Part shown: piece by piece, positions 1-8,028 of the stretch
Numbering within the stretch: position 1 is the first letter of the stretch
Layout of the letters: every line of letters begins with the position of its first letter
DNA from: Lachnospiraceae bacterium
GTDB lineage: Bacteria > Bacillota > Clostridia > Lachnospirales > Lachnospiraceae
Assembly (NCBI GenBank): GCA_022796795.1
Contig: JAAWJI010000001.1
Location: forward strand, 62,001 to 126,000
Length of the DNA stretch: 64,000 bases
Direction: 5' to 3'
Position numbers and translations under genes: made by a program
The notes under the pieces: generated by a model
Databases searched by the model: none
Seen by the model: only the letters and a program-made list of their open reading frames with translations
Told to the model about the DNA's origin: nothing

Positions 1-2
1 AC

Positions 3-320
3 CGGGAGCGGATCAATTTTGAGCCGGGAGATAGGATGATCTGGACGGACGCTGCAGACGCAAGAGACCGGGTGACTTCCATCTGGGAGAAAGCCCGGCA
101 GGGCGTATTGTCAAAGGAGTCGCTTATCAGTGCAGTGGATGTTTTACGCCATCAGGTCCAAGATTCCGGCGCCCTGGCCAGGGATGGCTTTCGTTGGCCC
201 AGGAGCAAGCACGGAGAGGATTACGAGAAGCTAAAGACCCTTCTCTGCTACCGTATGGAGCTTCTGGACACGTATTTTTATGGAAATGTGGAGGAGTATC
301 TGGAGCTGGGATACCAGTAA
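3..320 (+). CDS. CotH-family (spore coat H-like) protein, C-terminal fragment
   Basis: The frame is open from the window edge and stops at 318-320, so the 5' part of the gene lies outside. The visible ~105 residues contain a helical tail with ALARDGFRWP followed by a segment rich in Lys, Tyr and Leu (YEKLKTLLCYRMELLD), which is how CotH kinase-family proteins usually end. CotH proteins are atypical protein kinases first known from spore coats; many Clostridia carry surface-directed versions. The gene is followed 32 bases later by a VTC-domain gene and then a DUF4956 gene, a trio often seen together in Lachnospiraceae, and this supports the assignment. The kinase core and any signal peptide cannot be seen, so activity cannot be judged. 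Confidence 0.65.
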   Translation, partial: RERINFEPGDRMIWTDAADARDRVTSIWEKARQGVLSKESLISAVDVLRHQVQDSGALARDGFRWPRSKHGEDYEKLKTLLCYRMELLDTYFYGNVEEYLELGYQ

Positions 321-352
321 GAGGCTTTTGTGGAACAAGAGGAAGGATGGGT

Positions 353-1078
353 ATGGATTATAGAAACGAGTTGAAATACCTGGTGACAGCGCCCCAGATT
401 GCGCTGCTGCAAAACAGGGTTTCCCATTTGATGCAGCTGGATTCCCATGCTGGGGAAGCGGGGATTTACAATATTCGAAGTCTGTATTTTGATGATTGCT
501 TTGACACCTATATGCTGGAAAATGAGATGGGTACAGATCCCAGGGAGAAATTTCGGATCCGGATTTATAATGGCAGTCCGGAACGGATTTCTCTGGAGCT
601 GAAGAAAAAGGACCACGGCATGACCCAAAAGCTGTCCTGTCCCCTTACCAGGGAACAGTGCCAGGAGCTGATGCAGGGACGGCTTTTGCCAGTTAGCACA
701 GAATATCCGCCGGTTTTGCAAAAGCTTCTGCTTCTTATGCGCACCCGGAGACTGAGGCCAAAGGTCATTGTGGAGTATGACCGGGTTCCCTACGTGGAGC
801 GCAGGGGAAATGTGCGGGTGACCCTGGATCAGAATATTGCATCCTCCGGGGAAATCCACCGGTTTTTGGAGCCGCAGGTGGCCAAGAGGCCCATTCTGCC
901 TGCGGGACAGCATATTTTAGAGGTAAAGTATGACGAGTTTCTGCCGGATTATATCCGGGGGAACCTGCAGCTGAAGAATCTGCGCCAGACAGCGTTTTCC
1001 AAATATTACCTGTGCAGGAAATATGGGAGAAGCGGCGGTGTACAGCGGATTCTGGGAGGCGGTCAGCGGCTTGTGTAA
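353..1078 (+). CDS. VTC-domain (polyphosphate polymerase-like) protein
   Basis: The ~241-residue product has the VTC/CYTH-like tunnel-fold signatures: N-terminal RNELKYLV, IRSLYFDD, the basic EKFRIRIYN, SLELKKKDHG, VEYDRVPYV and a late ILEVKYDEFLP. In VTC4 these basic and acidic strands bind NTP and the growing polyphosphate chain, so a role in polyphosphate synthesis is the family-based prediction. The start at 353 is chosen because AGGAAGG (340-346) lies six bases upstream; an ATG at 347 sits directly against that site. No SPX or transmembrane domain is present, so any membrane link would come from the DUF4956 protein encoded next. Substrate and physiological role are not shown by the sequence. 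Confidence 0.8.
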   Translation: MDYRNELKYLVTAPQIALLQNRVSHLMQLDSHAGEAGIYNIRSLYFDDCFDTYMLENEMGTDPREKFRIRIYNGSPERISLELKKKDHGMTQKLSCPLTREQCQELMQGRLLPVSTEYPPVLQKLLLLMRTRRLRPKVIVEYDRVPYVERRGNVRVTLDQNIASSGEIHRFLEPQVAKRPILPAGQHILEVKYDEFLPDYIRGNLQLKNLRQTAFSKYYLCRKYGRSGGVQRILGGGQRLV

Positions 1079-1153
1079 GTGTGAACGGAACGGCTGGACT
1101 TATTTGTGAAAAGGCCCGTAAAGGGGAGTATGGCAGTTTACAGGAGGAGAAAA

Positions 1154-1828
1154 ATGAATTTTCAGGACGTATTTAAAAAATCATTTTTGGAAGGATTTAC
1201 CAGCATGGATATCTCTGCGGGGAGGGTGATGGCAGCCTTTGCGGTCACCTGCGCCCTGGCCCTTTACATTTTTATTATCTACCGGGTCATGACCCGCAAA
1301 TCCTTTTATTCCAAAAGCTTTAATGTGGCGCTGGCAGCTCTGTCTGTGATCACAGCAGCCATTATTCTGGCTATGCAGTCGAACCTGGTGATTTCCTTAG
1401 GTATGGTGGGAGCCCTTTCTATTATCCGTTTTCGCACAGCCATCAAGGATCCCATGGATCTTGTCTTTCTGTTCTGGTCTATCAGCGTGGGAATTATCTG
1501 CGGGGCAGGCCTTTATGAGGTGGCGGTGCTGACCAGTTTGGTGGTGACGGCTCTGATTCTGGTGCTGGAAAATCTGCCGGTTTCCCGGGCGCCCATGATG
1601 CTGGTGGTAAATTTGGGCAGCCCCGACCAGGAGGAGGCTCTTTTGGATCAGGTGAGAGAGTACAGTCGCTTTCCCCGTGTGAAATCCAGAAATATTTCAG
1701 GCGGGAAGCTTGATATGGTCATTGAGGTGCGAGTGAAAAAAGAGGCGGAGCTGGCAAAGACTGTGTCGGAGCTTGAGGGCGTGGAGTCTGTGGCCCTGAT
1801 TTCCCATGACGGAGAGGTGACCTTCTAA
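1154..1828 (+). CDS. DUF4956 integral membrane protein
   Basis: The ~224-residue protein has a short cytoplasmic N-terminus (MNFQDVFKKSFLEGF), then about four hydrophobic helices, with the family-typical SLGMVGALSIIRFRTAIKDP between the second and third. A soluble alpha/beta C-terminal domain of about 75 residues follows. ATG 1154 has AGGAGG at 1142-1147; an earlier ATG at 1106 in frame lacks a comparable site. DUF4956 genes commonly sit beside VTC-domain and CotH genes, as here. The co-occurrence suggests a membrane component for polyphosphate or phosphoryl chemistry at the envelope, but this is inference from context and the biochemical role is unknown. Confidence 0.8.
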   Translation: MNFQDVFKKSFLEGFTSMDISAGRVMAAFAVTCALALYIFIIYRVMTRKSFYSKSFNVALAALSVITAAIILAMQSNLVISLGMVGALSIIRFRTAIKDPMDLVFLFWSISVGIICGAGLYEVAVLTSLVVTALILVLENLPVSRAPMMLVVNLGSPDQEEALLDQVREYSRFPRVKSRNISGGKLDMVIEVRVKKEAELAKTVSELEGVESVALISHDGEVTF

Positions 1829-1878
1829 AGAAAACGCATGCCCAAGAGGCGGGGCATGGATAGAAAATGGGGGATGCT

Positions 1879-3408
1879 ATGAGTAGGATTGGCAGTCTTT
1901 TGGGGCGGGGTGTCCGTTATGTGCGGACATACGGAGTCCCGCAGCTTTATCGGAAAATACAGGAGCGAAGGAAGCTGGACAGCCTGGAGAGGCCTTACCA
2001 GCAATGGCTTAAGGCTCAGCAGCCCAGTCAGGAGGAGCAAAGGGCCCAGAGGGAAGCCGGGTTTTCCAGGCGTCCGCGGATCAGTATTCTGGTGCCGGCC
2101 TATGAGACTCCCTGTGAGTTTCTGCGCCAGCTGGTAGATTCGGTATGCGCTCAGACCTATGAAAACTGGGAGCTGTGTATCGCAGACGGAAGCCAAAGTT
2201 CTCAGGTGGAGGACACGCTTTCTGTTTATCTGGAACGGGACAGTCGGATTCGGTATCAGCGTCTGGGACAGAACCGGGGGATTTCTGCCAATACCAACGC
2301 GGCGCTTGCCATGGCGGAGGGGGAGTATATAGGTCTTTTGGATCATGACGACCTGCTATTTCCCCAGACCTTGTACGAGGTGGTCCGGGCCTTGGAGGCC
2401 AATCCGGGCGCAAGGGCGGTCTACACCGATGAGGATAAGATAAGCTTTGATCAGACGCGGCATTTTCAGCCTCATTTTAAACCAGACTTTAATCTGGAGC
2501 TTCTGCGGAGCAACAATTATATCTGTCACTTCTTTGTGGTGGAACGAAAGCTTGCCCAAGAGGCGGGAGGATTTAACTCTGCTTTTGACGGCGCCCAGGA
2601 CTATGACTTTATCCTGCGCTGCGGGGAGCGGGCAGGGCAGATGGTGCATATCCCCAAGATCCTCTATTCCTGGAGGAGTCACGCCTCCTCTACGGCGGCG
2701 GACCCGGAGAGCAAGCGCTACGCCTATGAGGCGGGAAAGCGGGCGGTGGAGGCTCATCTTTGGAGGCAGGGCATAGAAGCAGCCGTGCTGGATACGGCCA
2801 ATTACGGCTTTTACCGGGTGAAATACGGGCGGGACAGGGAGCGCTCACAGGGCCCCAGGAAGGCTAGAATGCCGGTCTTAATAAATTCTTTTGAAAATAT
2901 TCATGGACAAAAGGGAATAAAAGTTGTATATTATGATAAGGCATGTAATAATATCGTAACATTTCCGAAAAAGGATGTAACAGATGGTTATGTGCTTTTT
3001 ACGTGTGTCAGGAGAGGACGAGCCGAGAGAGGATTTTTAGAGGAATTGAAATCTGTGTGCGACAGACCGGAAGTGGGCCTTGCCTGCGCCCGGGTGTATG
3101 ACTCCAGGGGGCGTCTGTCTCATGAGGTGGAGATGGCCGGGGTGCGCAGCCCCTTTTCTCTTTCTGTAAAGGGTTTGCGGCGGGGATATCTGGGATACTT
3201 TCACCGGGCTTGCCTGCAGCAGGAGATTTTGGGGATCACGGATTGTTTTTTCATGCGGGCGGAACTTTTTTCCAGGCTTGCGCGTCTATATAGGGAGGAG
3301 TCCTGTAAGGAGACCGGGCTTACTGTGGACTGGCTGGCAGAAAAGGTGAGAAGCATGGGCTTTTGGGTGGTATATGACCCCTGGGCGGTGTTAAATGAGG
3401 GAAAATAA
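1879..3408 (+). CDS. GT2-family glycosyltransferase (surface polysaccharide)
   Basis: The ~509-residue protein begins with a basic helical region of about 70 residues, then a GT-A fold: PRISILVPAYETP, the acceptor-proximal QNRGISANTNAAL, the metal-binding GLLDHDDLLFP and the YTDEDKISFD segment seen in large polysaccharide GT2 enzymes. A later region (about residues 330-509) lacks obvious GT motifs and may be a second, degenerate transferase domain. Bases 2870-3060 are noticeably AT-richer than their surroundings. Start 1879 is preferred over 1867 because GGGGG (1869-1873) gives proper spacing. It overlaps the next GT gene by 14 bases, so the two are probably co-translated. Sugar specificity cannot be read from sequence. 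Confidence 0.85.
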   Translation: MSRIGSLLGRGVRYVRTYGVPQLYRKIQERRKLDSLERPYQQWLKAQQPSQEEQRAQREAGFSRRPRISILVPAYETPCEFLRQLVDSVCAQTYENWELCIADGSQSSQVEDTLSVYLERDSRIRYQRLGQNRGISANTNAALAMAEGEYIGLLDHDDLLFPQTLYEVVRALEANPGARAVYTDEDKISFDQTRHFQPHFKPDFNLELLRSNNYICHFFVVERKLAQEAGGFNSAFDGAQDYDFILRCGERAGQMVHIPKILYSWRSHASSTAADPESKRYAYEAGKRAVEAHLWRQGIEAAVLDTANYGFYRVKYGRDRERSQGPRKARMPVLINSFENIHGQKGIKVVYYDKACNNIVTFPKKDVTDGYVLFTCVRRGRAERGFLEELKSVCDRPEVGLACARVYDSRGRLSHEVEMAGVRSPFSLSVKGLRRGYLGYFHRACLQQEILGITDCFFMRAELFSRLARLYREESCKETGLTVDWLAEKVRSMGFWVVYDPWAVLNEGK

Positions 3409-4354
3409 GCATGTGTCCGTTGTGATTCCCAATTACAACGGGATTCAATATATGGAAGTCTGCCTGGAGGCGCTGGCGCAGCAGCTTCCACCGGAGCAGA
3501 TCATTGTGGTGGACAACGGGTCCACGGACGGAAGCCGGGAATGGGTGGCCAGGCATTGGCCTGAGGTGCGGCTTATCTGTCTGGATCAAAACTACGGCTT
3601 TTGCCGCGGGGTCAATGAGGGAATCCGGGCTGCGGATACGTCCTACGTGATTTTGCTGAATAATGATACCAAGGTCTGTCCCGGGTTTGTCCGGGCTCTG
3701 GAGGAGGCCTTGATGGCCGACGCGGGCGCTTTTTCTGCAGGGGCCAAGATGCTCCAGTATGACCGGCCGGACCGGATTGACGACGCAGGCAACCTGTACT
3801 GCGCCTTGGGCTGGGCTTTTGCCCGGGGAAAGGACAAGCCGGCAAGCTTGTATGAGAAGCCGGAGCAGGTCTTTGCCGCCTGCGCCGGGGCTGCTATTTA
3901 CCGCAGAGGAGCCCTGGAACAGCTGGGATTTTTTGACGAGAAACACTTTGCCTACCTGGAGGATATGGATGTGGGCTACCGGGCCAGAATCCACGGATGG
4001 CGCAATCTCTACGAGCCCCGGGCAAAGGTGTACCATGTGGGAAGCGGGACCAGCGGCTCCAGGTACAATGAGTTTAAGGTGTTTTACAGCACCCGCAATA
4101 ATATTTATCTGATTTACAAAAATATGCCCTGGCTGCAGATTGGGTTGAACCTGCCCTTTCTGTTGGCCGGTTTTGGAATAAAATATCTGTTTTTTGTCCG
4201 CAGAGGATTGGGGAAAACCTATGGGAAGGGCCTGATGGCCGGCTTCTCTCTCTGCCGCAGACAGGCAAAGGTAAAGTTTTGTTGGAAAAACCTTCCCAAC
4301 TATGGTAAAATTCAAGTAGCGTTGTGGAGGAACCTTGGAAAGAGACTTGGGTGA
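3395..4354 (+). CDS. GT2-family glycosyltransferase
   Basis: This 319-residue protein is a compact GT2 enzyme. It shows VSVVIPNYNG, VVDNGSTDGS, the LDQNYGFCRGVNEG loop, LLNNDTKVCPG (the DxD-like metal site), and the C-terminal acceptor element ACAGAAIYRR with FFDEKHFAYLEDMDVGYRA. These features match rhamnosyl- and related transferases of the RfbF/WbbL type. Hydrophobic residues about 245-275 could dock the enzyme to the membrane. It starts inside the end of the preceding GT gene (overlap 14 bases) and ends just before the polyprenyl sugar-phosphotransferase gene. It therefore likely adds a sugar early in the same lipid-linked polysaccharide. The exact donor is unknown. Confidence 0.88.
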   Translation: MRENKHVSVVIPNYNGIQYMEVCLEALAQQLPPEQIIVVDNGSTDGSREWVARHWPEVRLICLDQNYGFCRGVNEGIRAADTSYVILLNNDTKVCPGFVRALEEALMADAGAFSAGAKMLQYDRPDRIDDAGNLYCALGWAFARGKDKPASLYEKPEQVFAACAGAAIYRRGALEQLGFFDEKHFAYLEDMDVGYRARIHGWRNLYEPRAKVYHVGSGTSGSRYNEFKVFYSTRNNIYLIYKNMPWLQIGLNLPFLLAGFGIKYLFFVRRGLGKTYGKGLMAGFSLCRRQAKVKFCWKNLPNYGKIQVALWRNLGKRLG

Positions 4355-4360
4355 CTGGGT

Positions 4361-5773
4361 TTGATTAAGGATAATCAACGGCATTTTAACCGTCTGCATG
4401 TGGTGATTGACGGTCTGGTGATCATAATTTCATATCTGGCATCCTGGTTTATCGTGTTTAAGATTCAGGGAGCAATCACAGGCCTCTCCTTTCAACAGTA
4501 TGCGGAGATGCTGCTTTTGGTGGTGCCGGTTTACCTGATTCTGTACATGGCCTTTAATCTGTACACGGCAAAACGGGTGCAGGGACGTCGGCTGGAGCTG
4601 GGACGCATTGTCCAGGCCAATTCCATCGGGCTTTTAATTTTTCTGGGATCCATGTATTTGGTCCGGGGAGATTTTATAGAGTTTACCAACAACTTTTCCC
4701 GTCCCATGCTGATCTACTTTTATGTGATTAACATTGCGCTGGAATCCATTGTGCGCAATATTATCCGTCTGATGCTGACCAGCATGCGCCAGCGGGGCTT
4801 CAATCTGAAGCATATTATTCTGGTGGGCTACAGCCGGGCGGCAGAGGAATTCATAGACCGGCTCAAGGTGAACCCGGAGTGGGGCTATGAGGTGCTGGGC
4901 CTTCTGGACGACAACGTGGAGCCTGGAGTAAAGTATCGGGGAATCGAGGTGATCGGACGGACCGAGGAGCTGGGAGAGCTTTTGGAGATTCACCAGTTGG
5001 ACGAGATCGCCATTACCCTGGGACTGAACGAGTATTCCAAGCTTGAGCATATTGTGGCGGTATGCGAGAAATCTGGCGTGCATACAAAGTTTATTCCGGA
5101 TTATAATAATATTATTCCCACCAGGCCCTATACGGAGGACCTGCTGGGACTTCCTGTTATCAATATCCGTCATGTGCCTCTGACCAATACTTTCAATGCC
5201 ATGGTAAAACGGTGCATGGATATTGTGGGTTCCATTGTGGCTATTATTCTGTTTTCACCCTTTATGGCCGTGGCAGCCATAGCCGTAAAGGTAACTTCCC
5301 CCGGCCCCCTGATCTACAAGCAGGAGCGGGTGGGACTGCACAACGAGACCTTTCAGATGTATAAGTTTCGTTCCATGGAGGTACAGTCTCCCAAAAAGGA
5401 GCGGGGCGCCTGGACGGTTCCCGGAGATCCCCGGGTAACCACGGTGGGGCGGATTATCCGCCGCACCAGTATTGACGAGATGCCTCAGTTTTTTAATATC
5501 CTCAAGGGGGATATGAGCTTGGTAGGTCCCAGGCCGGAGCGTCCGTTTTTTGTGGAAAAATTCCGGGAGGAGATTCCCAGATATATGATTAAACATCAGG
5601 TACGGCCGGGTATGACCGGCTGGGCCCAGATCAACGGGTACCGGGGCAATACGTCGATCCGCAAACGAATCGATCACGATCTTTATTATATTGAAAACTG
5701 GTCCGTAGGCTTTGACATTAAGATCATATTTTTGACATTCTTCAAGGGATTTATCAATAAAAATGCTTATTAG
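4361..5773 (+). CDS. undecaprenyl-phosphate sugar phosphotransferase (WbaP/WcaJ type)
   Basis: The 470-residue protein starts polysaccharide synthesis by moving a sugar-1-phosphate from a nucleotide sugar to undecaprenyl phosphate. It has four to five N-terminal membrane helices (about residues 10-120) and a CoA-binding-like Rossmann region with HIILVGYSRAAEEF. The C-terminal bacterial sugar-transferase domain follows, with KRCMDIVGS, SPGPLIYKQERVG, MYKFRSM, RIIRRTSIDEMPQF, GDMSLVGPRPERP and RPGMTGWAQINGYRG. These catalytic signatures are complete. The start is TTG at 4361, since no ATG occurs near the needed N-terminus. The gene lies seven bases after the GT2 gene and upstream of an LCP gene, forming a coherent surface-polymer unit. 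Whether it transfers glucose, galactose or another sugar is open. Confidence 0.93.
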   Translation: MIKDNQRHFNRLHVVIDGLVIIISYLASWFIVFKIQGAITGLSFQQYAEMLLLVVPVYLILYMAFNLYTAKRVQGRRLELGRIVQANSIGLLIFLGSMYLVRGDFIEFTNNFSRPMLIYFYVINIALESIVRNIIRLMLTSMRQRGFNLKHIILVGYSRAAEEFIDRLKVNPEWGYEVLGLLDDNVEPGVKYRGIEVIGRTEELGELLEIHQLDEIAITLGLNEYSKLEHIVAVCEKSGVHTKFIPDYNNIIPTRPYTEDLLGLPVINIRHVPLTNTFNAMVKRCMDIVGSIVAIILFSPFMAVAAIAVKVTSPGPLIYKQERVGLHNETFQMYKFRSMEVQSPKKERGAWTVPGDPRVTTVGRIIRRTSIDEMPQFFNILKGDMSLVGPRPERPFFVEKFREEIPRYMIKHQVRPGMTGWAQINGYRGNTSIRKRIDHDLYYIENWSVGFDIKIIFLTFFKGFINKNAY

Positions 5774-5794
5774 TCAATAGGGAAGGGGTATTTT

Positions 5795-6886
5795 ATGGCG
5801 ACCAATACAAAAGGGAAACAGAAAGGAAAAAAGACGGCGGGGAAAAAACGGCGGAAACGGATGGTTCTGGTTTTGATAGCAGAGGCCTTTCTGCTGGTGA
5901 TTCTGGTGGGCGGTCTTTGGATGGTGAGCAAGCTTGGCAAAATTCAGAGAGACGAGCTGGACAATGTGCAGATGAACGAGGATATTTCCGTGGAGAGCCA
6001 GGAGGTCATGAAGGGCTACACCACCATTGCGCTTTTCGGCATTGACCGCAGAATGAAGACAGGGGGCACCGGTATGGGCGCAGGAAACCGCAGCGATACC
6101 ATCATTATTGCCAACATTAACAATGAGACCGGCGTGGTGAAGATGGCTTCCGTATACCGGGATACCTATCTGAACCTGGCCAATGATAAGTATAACAAGT
6201 GCAACAGCGCCTATTCTCTGGGAGGACCAGATCAGGCGGTACAGATGCTGAATATGAACCTGGATTTGAATATTCAATACTATGTCAGCGTGGACTGGCT
6301 GGCCCTGATCAATACCATTGATCTGTTGGGCGGCATTGAGCTTGATGTAGACGACAGCGAGTGGGGCTTTGTCAACGACTATATTCTGGAGACTGCCTAT
6401 GAGTCCGGAGTAAATACCAGCCTTCTGGAGGGACCGGGACTGCAGACACTGGACGGCGTGCAGGCTACGGCATTTTGCAGGATCCGTCAGACCAAGGGAG
6501 ACGACTATAAGAGAACGGAGCGCCAGAGGGAAGTGCTGACGCTCATTGCCAACAAGGCCAAGAAGGCAGGCATCACCCAGATGGTGAGCATTGTGGACGA
6601 GGTATTTCCCCGCATGATGTCTAATTTTACATCGGCGGATTTGATCGGCCAGGCTTCACGGGCAATGTCCTATGAGATTGGCGAGACGGCAGGGTTCCCC
6701 TTTGAAAAGACGTCTATGGATCTGGGAAAGGGCTATGGCGACTGTGTTATTCCTATTGATTTGGAAGAAAATGTAAAAGAGCTGCATCGGTTCCTGTTTG
6801 ACGAGGAGGACTACTATCCCTCTCCCACAGTAATCAAGATCAGTGATAAAATCAAGGCGGATACCGGCATCACCGGAGAAGAATAA
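5795..6886 (+). CDS. LytR-CpsA-Psr (LCP) family glycopolymer ligase
   Basis: The 363-residue protein has a very basic cytoplasmic start (KQKGKKTAGKKRRKRM), one signal-anchor helix (about residues 24-45) and an extracellular LCP domain. Visible LCP signatures are TIALFGIDRR, GNRSDTIIIANIN, MASVYRDTYLNL, the LLGGIELDVDD core and FCRIRQTKGDDYKRTERQRE. The Asp and Arg residues in these motifs bind the pyrophosphate of the lipid-linked polymer. LCP proteins attach wall teichoic acids or capsule chains to peptidoglycan. AAGGGG precedes ATG 5795. The gene follows the initiating sugar-phosphotransferase directly, and a terminator lies after it, so it probably ends this transcription unit and anchors the polymer made by the upstream enzymes. 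Confidence 0.93.
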   Translation: MATNTKGKQKGKKTAGKKRRKRMVLVLIAEAFLLVILVGGLWMVSKLGKIQRDELDNVQMNEDISVESQEVMKGYTTIALFGIDRRMKTGGTGMGAGNRSDTIIIANINNETGVVKMASVYRDTYLNLANDKYNKCNSAYSLGGPDQAVQMLNMNLDLNIQYYVSVDWLALINTIDLLGGIELDVDDSEWGFVNDYILETAYESGVNTSLLEGPGLQTLDGVQATAFCRIRQTKGDDYKRTERQREVLTLIANKAKKAGITQMVSIVDEVFPRMMSNFTSADLIGQASRAMSYEIGETAGFPFEKTSMDLGKGYGDCVIPIDLEENVKELHRFLFDEEDYYPSPTVIKISDKIKADTGITGEE

Positions 6887-6913
6887 GCATTCGGTGGGAA
6901 GGCGCAACAGGAT

Positions 6914-6948
6914 ATGGACGGGGTATTTCAGGTGCCTCGTCCATTTTT
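6914..6948 (+). terminator. Rho-independent terminator after the LCP gene
   Basis: A 12-pair stem (6914-6925 with 6933-6944, two or three G-T pairs) and a seven-base loop are followed by TTTTT. It separates the LCP transcription unit from the glycosyltransferase at 7062. Confidence 0.8.
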
Positions 6949-7061
6949 GAAGATATTCCTGTTTCTGTAAGGCGCTGACCGGACAGGGAAATACGGAAGG
7001 CGAAAAAGGGAGGAAGCCTGCAAAACTGTTTGGAAGCAGGCGCGGGAGAAAAGAGGAATCT

Positions 7062-7970
7062 ATGACAGTTGATGTGGTGATCCCGGTTTATAAGCCTGGG
7101 AAAAAGCTGGAGAAGCTTCTGACCATGCTGGCAGGACAGAGCGTGCCTCCGGGAGAAATTATTTTGATGAATACCGGGGAGGTGACCTTTCCCAAGAGGC
7201 TGCTTCACATTCATCCCCACACCCGCCTGTACCAGGTGGAGACGGAGGAATTTGATCATGGGGGGACCAGAAAGCAGGCGGCCGGGTATTCCAGGGCGGA
7301 TTATCTCCTGTATATGACCCAGGACGCGGTTCCCGCCGACACGCTTCTGGTGGAGCGGCTTCTGGAAAGCTTTGCGGATCCGCAGGTAAAAGCAGCTTAC
7401 GCCAGACAGCTGCCGGAAGAAGGCTGCCGGGAGCTGGAGCGCTATACACGAAACTTTAACTATCCTTCCCGGAGTCGGGTAAAGACAAGGGAGGATCTTA
7501 AGGAACTTGGCATAAAAGCCTTTTTCTGCTCCAATGTATGCGCCATGTATGAAAAAAAGACCTTTGAGGAATTGGGGGGATTTGTGACGCATACCATTTT
7601 TAATGAGGATATGATCTACGGAGGAGGGCTTTTGCAGGCCGGATATGCCATTGCCTATGCGGCAGAGGCTCAGGTCATTCACTCACATAACTATACGGCT
7701 ATGCAGCAGTTTCACCGAAACTTTGATCTGGCCGTATCCCAGGCAGAGCACCCGGAAGTTTTCGGCGGCGTCCGTTCCGAGAGCGAGGGGATCCGCATGG
7801 TAAAAAACACGGCAAGACACTGTATCCGGATCCGAAAGCCCTGGCTCATCCTTACTCTGGTGGTGCACAGCGGCTGTAAATATGCGGGATACTGGCTGGG
7901 AAAACGGTATAAAAAGCTTCCCAGGCGGGCGGTGTTGTTTTGTACCATGAGTCCGGGATACTTTACATGA
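7062..7970 (+). CDS. GT2-family glycosyltransferase, rhamnosyltransferase-like
   Basis: The 302-residue protein opens with DVVIPVYKPGKKLEKLL. It contains the motif EEFDHGGTR, characteristic of the rhamnosyltransferase RfbF/WsaF branch of GT2, followed by YLLYMTQDAVP (metal-site region) and a later FNEDMIYGGGLLQAGY acceptor segment with IHSHNYT. The C-terminal 60 residues are basic and amphipathic, consistent with membrane docking. AGAGGAAT precedes ATG 7062. It lies behind a terminator and 58 bases before glmS, so it may be transcribed with glmS or alone. Transfer of L-rhamnose onto a surface polymer is the family-based prediction; no rhamnose synthesis genes are visible in this window. Confidence 0.85.
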   Translation: MTVDVVIPVYKPGKKLEKLLTMLAGQSVPPGEIILMNTGEVTFPKRLLHIHPHTRLYQVETEEFDHGGTRKQAAGYSRADYLLYMTQDAVPADTLLVERLLESFADPQVKAAYARQLPEEGCRELERYTRNFNYPSRSRVKTREDLKELGIKAFFCSNVCAMYEKKTFEELGGFVTHTIFNEDMIYGGGLLQAGYAIAYAAEAQVIHSHNYTAMQQFHRNFDLAVSQAEHPEVFGGVRSESEGIRMVKNTARHCIRIRKPWLILTLVVHSGCKYAGYWLGKRYKKLPRRAVLFCTMSPGYFT

Positions 7971-8028
7971 CAAAACTTTTGCATGGAACATTTGAATTTA
8001 CATCACGTTGAAAGAGGAGGATAAAACC

